Source of the DNA: Flavobacteriaceae bacterium
GTDB lineage: Bacteria > Bacteroidota > Bacteroidia > Flavobacteriales > Flavobacteriaceae
DNA length: 10,560 nt
Assembly (NCBI GenBank): GCA_947458575.1
Contig: CANHBE010000075.1
Coordinates: 1-10,560 of the forward strand
Direction: 5' to 3'
Part shown: positions 7,139 through 10,560 of the stretch, one piece after another
Numbering within the stretch: the first letter of the stretch is position 1
Layout of the letters: each line of letters starts with the position of its first letter
Position numbers and translations under genes: made by a program
Notes under the pieces: generated by a model
The model's database searches: none
What the model was told of the DNA's origin: nothing
Seen by the model: the letters and a program-made list of their open reading frames with translations, nothing else

Positions 7139-7165
7139 CTTTTGTTCTGACGTTCAGAACAAAAG
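7139..7165. repeat. perfect 12-bp-stem hairpin inside a flavobacterial-type extragenic element
   Basis: CTTTTGTTCTGA (7139-7150) and TCAGAACAAAAG (7154-7165) pair without a mismatch around a 3-nt loop. The hairpin follows TAGCCCCGACATCAGCGGCATC, a lead-in I recall in front of similar CTTTTG...CAAAAG hairpins in many Flavobacterium intergenic regions. It may belong to a structured RNA family such as the Flavo-1 motif, but I cannot verify that. Neither orientation has a U-tract after the stem, so a simple intrinsic terminator is unlikely, although the position 142 bp after the haem operon would suit 3'-end formation. Confidence 0.6.
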
Positions 7166-7214
7166 ATTACCTCACAAGGTTAATATTTTAATTTATGTTT
7201 GGTCAATTCGCTGC

Positions 7215-7245
7215 GCTCGGGTGTAACGTATGGCGGGACCCGAGC
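7215..7245. repeat. 8-bp inverted repeat GCTCGGGT/ACCCGAGC
   Basis: GCTCGGGT (7215-7222) and ACCCGAGC (7238-7245) are perfect inverted repeats with a 15-nt loop. The left arm occurs again at 7061-7068 in a similar context, so alternative pairings are possible over 180 bp. It lies downstream of the cytochrome c stop on the minus strand. Confidence 0.45.
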
Positions 7246-7306
7246 TCCTGAAAGGGCGAATCGGCGAAGCAAATAGCTCCTCCCTTCGACTACGCTCAGG
7301 ATGACA

Positions 7307-7675
7307 TTACTTCAAATTCGAATACATATACGCTTCAATCGCTTGCAACTCTTCGTCGCTCATCATTTTCGTGATGGCAAAATTGGTTTTCATTACTTCA
7401 TATTGCGACGGATCGACAATGGGCTTGGCGTCTTCTTTCAAAAAAGCGACGATATCCGCGTCTTGCGTTTTGTAGGTTTTTGCTATTTCTTGAATGCTTG
7501 GACCTATCACTTTCTGATTAGGCAGATGACAAGCGACACAATTGCCTTTGCCTTCAAAGAGTTCTTTGCCCAACGCTACTGGTGTTTTTGAAGTTGGTTT
7601 TCCGAATGTTTCTGCCGATTCTGTCTTGCAGGAAATGGCAAAAACAAGGAGAAAAATCAAAGCTATACCTTTCAT
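7307..7675 (-). CDS. lipoprotein class I cytochrome c
   Basis: This 122-residue protein has a lipoprotein signal: hydrophobic residues 3-14, then a lipobox ending AIS-C16. It should be processed by signal peptidase II and held in a membrane facing the periplasm. The haem-attachment motif is CVACH (C46, C49, H50). Met95 in VMKTNF is the likely sixth ligand, followed by the usual MSDEEL and a C-terminal helix IEAYMY. That is the layout of a small mono-haem class I cytochrome c used as an electron carrier or oxidase/peroxidase partner. Its ATG comes 1 nt after the hemB stop codon, so it is translated from the haem operon mRNA. The electron partner cannot be told from the sequence. Confidence 0.92.
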   Translation of the reverse strand: MKGIALIFLLVFAISCKTESAETFGKPTSKTPVALGKELFEGKGNCVACHLPNQKVIGPSIQEIAKTYKTQDADIVAFLKEDAKPIVDPSQYEVMKTNFAITKMMSDEELQAIEAYMYSNLK

Positions 7676-7676
7676 A

Positions 7677-8687
7677 TTACGAAATCAATTTGACAACATC
7701 TTTGGCAAAATAACTGGCAATCATGTCCGCTCCAGCTCTTTTTATCGCGGTAACTTGCTCCATCATCACCGCGTCGTGATCGAGCCAGCCGCGCTGTGAA
7801 GCCGCTTTGATCATGGCATATTCACCTGAAACTTGGTAAACTGCCACAGGAACTTCCACGGCATTTTTAACTTCACGCACGATATCTAGGTAGGAAATTC
7901 CGGGCTTTACCATGACGATATCAGCGCCTTCTTCGATATCCATGAGGGTTTCTCGAATGGCTTCGATGCGGTTGTGGTAATCCATTTGGTAGGTTTTCTT
8001 GTCTTTGGGAATGTTTTGCAAATCGACAGGAGCGCTATCGAGTGCGTCGCGAAACGGGCCGTAATGCGCGGAAGCGTACTTGGCGCTGTAGGCCAAAATT
8101 CCAGTATTGATAAAACCGGCATGCTCTAGGGCATCACGAATTTCGAGAATTCTTCCGTCCATCATATCGCTTGGCGCCACAAAATCGGCTCCCGCTTCGG
8201 CATGCGAAACGCTCATTTCTGCTAAGATGGCTGAAGTAATATCATTGGCAATTTGACCGCCTTGCCTGCCGGCAGGCAGGTTTTCAATAATGCCATCATG
8301 TCCAAAAGAAGAGAACGGATCGAGTGCGACGTCTGTCATTACGAGCATTCCAGGCGTGGCATTTTTTACGGTTTTGATGGCGCGTTGCATCAATCCGTTT
8401 GGATTTAGCGCTTCGGTGCCTTTGTTGTCTTTGAGATTGTCGGGTACTTTTACAAAAAGTAAGACCGATTTTAGTCCGAGTTTCCACAGTTCTTGCACTT
8501 CATTTTCGATATTATCGAGACTCATTCGGAAATAATTTGGCATCGATGGAATTTCTTCTTTGATGCCTTTGCCTTCGACTACGAAAAGCGGCACAATAAA
8601 GTCGTTGGGAGAAATAATGGTTTCGCGAATGAGTGACCGAATGGCTTCGTTAACCCGTAATCTTCTACCTCTTTGTAGTGGGAACAT
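7677..8687 (-). CDS. hemB: delta-aminolevulinic acid dehydratase (porphobilinogen synthase)
   Basis: HemB condenses two 5-aminolevulinate molecules to porphobilinogen in the cytoplasm, the first pyrrole-forming step of haem synthesis. The start MFPLQRGRRLR is the family start. The active-site lysines are K203 (AYSAKYAS) and the Schiff-base K261 (MVKPG). The metal loop is D119-V-A-L-D123...GHDG (129-132), with Asp/Ala where zinc enzymes have three Cys, so this is the zinc-independent type. Other family marks are FVAPSDMMDGR (169-179) and YQVSGEYAM (284-292). The protein is 336 residues; residues about 137-143 (LPAGRQG) are an extra in-frame segment encoded by a palindrome at 8261-8280. Without it the length would be about 329, close to normal. 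The gene starts 6 nt after the preceding stop and ends 1 nt before cytochrome c. Confidence 0.97.
   Translation of the reverse strand: MFPLQRGRRLRVNEAIRSLIRETIISPNDFIVPLFVVEGKGIKEEIPSMPNYFRMSLDNIENEVQELWKLGLKSVLLFVKVPDNLKDNKGTEALNPNGLMQRAIKTVKNATPGMLVMTDVALDPFSSFGHDGIIENLPAGRQGGQIANDITSAILAEMSVSHAEAGADFVAPSDMMDGRILEIRDALEHAGFINTGILAYSAKYASAHYGPFRDALDSAPVDLQNIPKDKKTYQMDYHNRIEAIRETLMDIEEGADIVMVKPGISYLDIVREVKNAVEVPVAVYQVSGEYAMIKAASQRGWLDHDAVMMEQVTAIKRAGADMIASYFAKDVVKLIS
8261..8280. repeat. palindromic repeat inserted in frame in hemB
   Basis: CTTGCCTGCCGGCAGGCAGG is a 20-bp inverted repeat with one G:T wobble; the central 16 bp (8263-8278) are a perfect palindrome. It is far richer in GC than the surrounding gene. 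On the hemB strand it encodes PAGRQ within N-LPAGRQG-G, between GHDGIIEN and QIAND, where other HemB proteins have only a tight turn. I recall the same LPAGRQ peptide in unrelated proteins of Bacteroidota and other bacteria, which suggests a mobile palindromic element comparable to the Rickettsia palindromic elements that insert in coding regions. Confidence 0.75.
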
Positions 8688-8693
8688 AATTAT

Positions 8694-9716
8694 TTATTTT
8701 GTGATTAGAAAATACATTTTTATAGTTTTAAAATCTTCTTCCAATAGAAATGTTGTTTGCTGGTAAATGTCCGCAAATGCTGGGAGTTTGCCATCCTTGA
8801 GCTTAAGTCCACTCCAGTTTGCCGTATTGTTTTTTATATAGTTACAAGCTTCCAAAAGATTTTGTCGTTCCTTAACAGGAAATGTCAGTATGCCCGCTAT
8901 TTGGTTTCCGAAAAAATAAATCTCCGAGATTTCGCATCCAATACTTTTTTCAATATTAATTTTTCCTTGAACCTGCTTAAGCTCTATTGACGATTTATAT
9001 TCTCCTGGATTGATATGACCATATTTTTGCAAGAACTTGCACAGCCTCGTGTTTTCAAAAACAAGATTCGGATAGTCGTAAGCTTCTTCGGCAAGAAAAC
9101 GGAACTCCCCGTTTTTGCAGTCAGTCAATTCGATAAAGGAATTGGGAATGATAGAAGGTTCGAGACTGTATCCTTTGATTCCTTTGAGGATAATGCCGTG
9201 GTATTGATTGAGTTCTCCATCATTGTGAAATTCGACATGCTCAACATACACTAATGCTTTTGCTGGAGCGTGACCTTTAGTAAGCAATACGTTTTCTGGA
9301 AAAACCAATTCAACAGCATCGGTTTCTAAATCGGCGCTGACTGATTCCTCACGAATGTTTAGTCTTAACGGCTGTTTACTGAAATAACCTTTTTCAAGTT
9401 TCGGATTCAAAACAAGTCGATAATTAGGAAACATGATTGGTTCAATTTCTATCTTTCGCGGTAATACAAGATCGAAACGGCGAAATTTGGATCTATTGCC
9501 GTTTTCATTGATACCCGATTTGTAAAAAATGGCATTATACGACGCTTCGTCAATAGTAAAATAAGTGAATTGACTACTCGTGTTTGCGTAATCGGCCATC
9601 TGCTTCAACGCCAAAGGAAAGCTGCCCATTTCACTATCTTTGAAATAATAACGCGGTTGGGCTTGCGCTTTTGAGGTAATGGAAATTAATAGAATAAAAA
9701 AGGTGATTTTTCTCAT
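8694..9716 (-). CDS. exported protein of unknown function in the haem operon
   Basis: I do not recognise this 340-residue protein. It begins with a clear Sec signal peptide (MRKI, hydrophobic 5-13, SKAQA before Q20), with no lipobox, so it should be released to the periplasm or beyond. The mature part is beta-rich, with four Cys (200, 226, 261, 291), many aromatic residues and no CxxCH or transmembrane segment. The middle (about 135-260) alternates short strands such as KALVYVEHVEF, HGIILKGI and SFIELTDC, which could be a beta-helix or stacked sheet. No T9SS C-terminal domain is visible. Its ATG overlaps the hemF stop in an ATGA (9713-9716) and its own stop is 6 nt before hemB, so it is translationally coupled to both. 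This placement may mean a role linked to haem or only shared transcription. Confidence 0.8.
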   Translation of the reverse strand: MRKITFFILLISITSKAQAQPRYYFKDSEMGSFPLALKQMADYANTSSQFTYFTIDEASYNAIFYKSGINENGNRSKFRRFDLVLPRKIEIEPIMFPNYRLVLNPKLEKGYFSKQPLRLNIREESVSADLETDAVELVFPENVLLTKGHAPAKALVYVEHVEFHNDGELNQYHGIILKGIKGYSLEPSIIPNSFIELTDCKNGEFRFLAEEAYDYPNLVFENTRLCKFLQKYGHINPGEYKSSIELKQVQGKINIEKSIGCEISEIYFFGNQIAGILTFPVKERQNLLEACNYIKNNTANWSGLKLKDGKLPAFADIYQQTTFLLEEDFKTIKMYFLITK

Positions 9717-10560
9717 AATGCAATCCAGTTTTTAGGATTTCTCAATACTTTAATTAGCTTTTCCTCTTCGCTTCCTTCTTCTGGATGATGGTCATACACC
9801 CACTGGACATGCGGCGGTAAACTCATCAGAATACTTTCGATGCGGCCATTGGTTTTGAGTCCAAATAAAGTGCCCTTGTCGTGCACGAGATTGAATTCGA
9901 CATATCGCCCACGACGGATTTCTTGCCAGGTTCTATTTTCGGCTGTGTAGGGTAATTCTTTTCGTCTCTCTACTAACGGAACATACGCTTGAAGAAAACT
10001 GTTGCCAACTTCGGTAACGAAATTGTACCAATCTTCCATTTGCATGGACTCGGTTGCTTTGCAATAATCGAAAAACAAACCTCCTATTCCGCGGGCTTCA
10101 TGACGATGGGCATTCCAGAAATACTCGTCACATTGTTTTTTATATTTGGGATAAAACTCTGGATTATGTCTGTCGCAAGCGGTTTTACAAGTTTGGTGAA
10201 AATGAATGGCGTCTTCCTCGAACAAATAATACGGCGTCAAATCTTGTCCACCGCCAAACCATTGTTGAATGATTTTGCCTTGTTCGTCATACATTTCAAA
10301 GTAGCGCCAGTTGGCATGAACGGTAGGCACCATTGGACTTTTAGGATGAATAACGAGACTCAGTCCACAGGCGAAAAAATCAGCTTCTCCTACCTGAAAC
10401 ATTTTCTGCATCGCTTCTGGTAATTTGCCATGAACGGCTGAAATATTGACGCCGCCTTTTTCGAAAACTTTTCCCTTCTCGATCACACGCGTTCTGCCGC
10501 CGCCGCCTTCTGGTCGTTGCCAAAGATCTTCACGAAATTTCACCTGGCCATCGACGGCTT
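9713..10560 (-). CDS. hemF: oxygen-dependent coproporphyrinogen III oxidase, 5' end beyond the window
   Basis: HemF oxidatively decarboxylates two propionates of coproporphyrinogen III to vinyls, using O2, to give protoporphyrinogen IX in the cytoplasm. Family signatures are very clear: EDLWQRPEGGGGRTRV, GGVNISAVHG, TVHANWRYFEMY, WFGGGQDLTPYY, RGIGGLFFDYCK, RRGRYVEFNLVHDKGTLFGL and LPPHVQWVYDHHPE near the C-terminus. The frame remains open to the window edge (AVDGQ before VKFRED), matching the conserved IDG-x-x-KFxEDLW start of the family. The GTG at 10541-10543 is therefore an internal valine, and roughly 20-25 N-terminal residues are missing from the window. The stop overlaps the start of the next gene by 4 nt. 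Use of the O2-dependent enzyme implies haem synthesis under air. Confidence 0.96.
   Translation of the reverse strand, partial: AVDGQVKFREDLWQRPEGGGGRTRVIEKGKVFEKGGVNISAVHGKLPEAMQKMFQVGEADFFACGLSLVIHPKSPMVPTVHANWRYFEMYDEQGKIIQQWFGGGQDLTPYYLFEEDAIHFHQTCKTACDRHNPEFYPKYKKQCDEYFWNAHRHEARGIGGLFFDYCKATESMQMEDWYNFVTEVGNSFLQAYVPLVERRKELPYTAENRTWQEIRRGRYVEFNLVHDKGTLFGLKTNGRIESILMSLPPHVQWVYDHHPEEGSEEEKLIKVLRNPKNWIAL

Larger units (their letters stand above)
6981..7306. other. noncoding composite of several intergenic repeat pieces
   Basis: No credible gene is present in this 326-bp gap between cytochrome c and ogt. In order it holds: a CGCAAAG pair (7000-7017); a first copy of CAATTCGCT..GCTCGGGT (7049-7068); a third CGCAAAG-like piece (7080-7095); TAGCCCCGACATCAGCGGCAT (about 7117-7137) leading into a perfect hairpin (7139-7165); an AT-rich spacer; a second CAATTCGCT..GCTCGGGT (7204-7222) that can pair with ACCCGAGC (7238-7245); and CCTTCGACTACGCTCAGGATGACA (7283-7306), which ends exactly at the cytochrome c stop codon. 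The last piece resembles a sequence often seen between genes in Bacteroidota. The region is richer in GC than its surroundings and reads as an accumulation of extragenic elements. Confidence 0.6.

Noticed and set aside
10541..10543. GTG as the start codon of hemF
   Set aside because: The frame stays open to the window edge and the upstream residues (AVDGQ) match the conserved N-terminal part of HemF, so this is an internal valine.

Overview
The window looks like a piece of a Flavobacterium-like chromosome (phylum Bacteroidota, class Flavobacteriia). The reasons are: an AT-rich sequence with few Shine-Dalgarno sequences; a very large secreted protein ending in the type B sorting domain of the type IX secretion system (T9SS), which is confined to Bacteroidota; HemF and HemB sequences of flavobacterial character; and intergenic repeats (CGCAAAG pairs, a GCCCCGA...GCGGCATCC element) that I remember from flavobacterial genomes. 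Apart from a 25-codon gene end at the left edge, every gene I can support lies on the minus strand, so the window reads right to left.

Right to left: (1) 7307-10560 is a haem-biosynthesis operon: hemF (5' end outside the window), a secreted protein of unknown function that overlaps hemF by 4 nt, hemB (6 nt further on) and a lipoprotein c-type cytochrome (1 nt further on). HemB makes porphobilinogen, HemF acts late on coproporphyrinogen, and a small cytochrome c is a direct user of haem. (2) 6981-7306 is a 326-bp noncoding stretch built from several repeat pieces, including a perfect 12-bp hairpin. (3) 6480-6980 is an O6-alkylguanine-DNA alkyltransferase (ogt type). (4) 2197-6294 is one 4.1-kb gene for a T9SS-exported modular surface protein: signal peptide, N-terminal beta-sandwich, Ig-like domains, seven tandem 90-residue repeats, PKD/Ig-like domains and the sorting domain. 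It is broken into four reading frames by three one-base losses, each at an A/T run. (5) 930-2087 is a membrane-anchored serine hydrolase of the class C beta-lactamase/NylB fold. (6) 178-891 is a PolB-type 3'-5' exonuclease. (7) 1-75 is the 3' end of a convergent plus-strand gene.

The points most worth a second look are: a short palindromic repeat inserted in frame in hemB, adding about seven residues (LPAGRQG) to a surface hairpin of an essential enzyme; the three same-direction frameshifts in the surface-protein gene, one of which falls in a repeat unit that is 10 bp short; the unknown exported protein embedded in the haem operon; and the composite intergenic element at 6981-7306. I found no clear CRISPR array, tRNA, rRNA, transposase or phage gene. 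I do not see a wholly new multi-gene system here.
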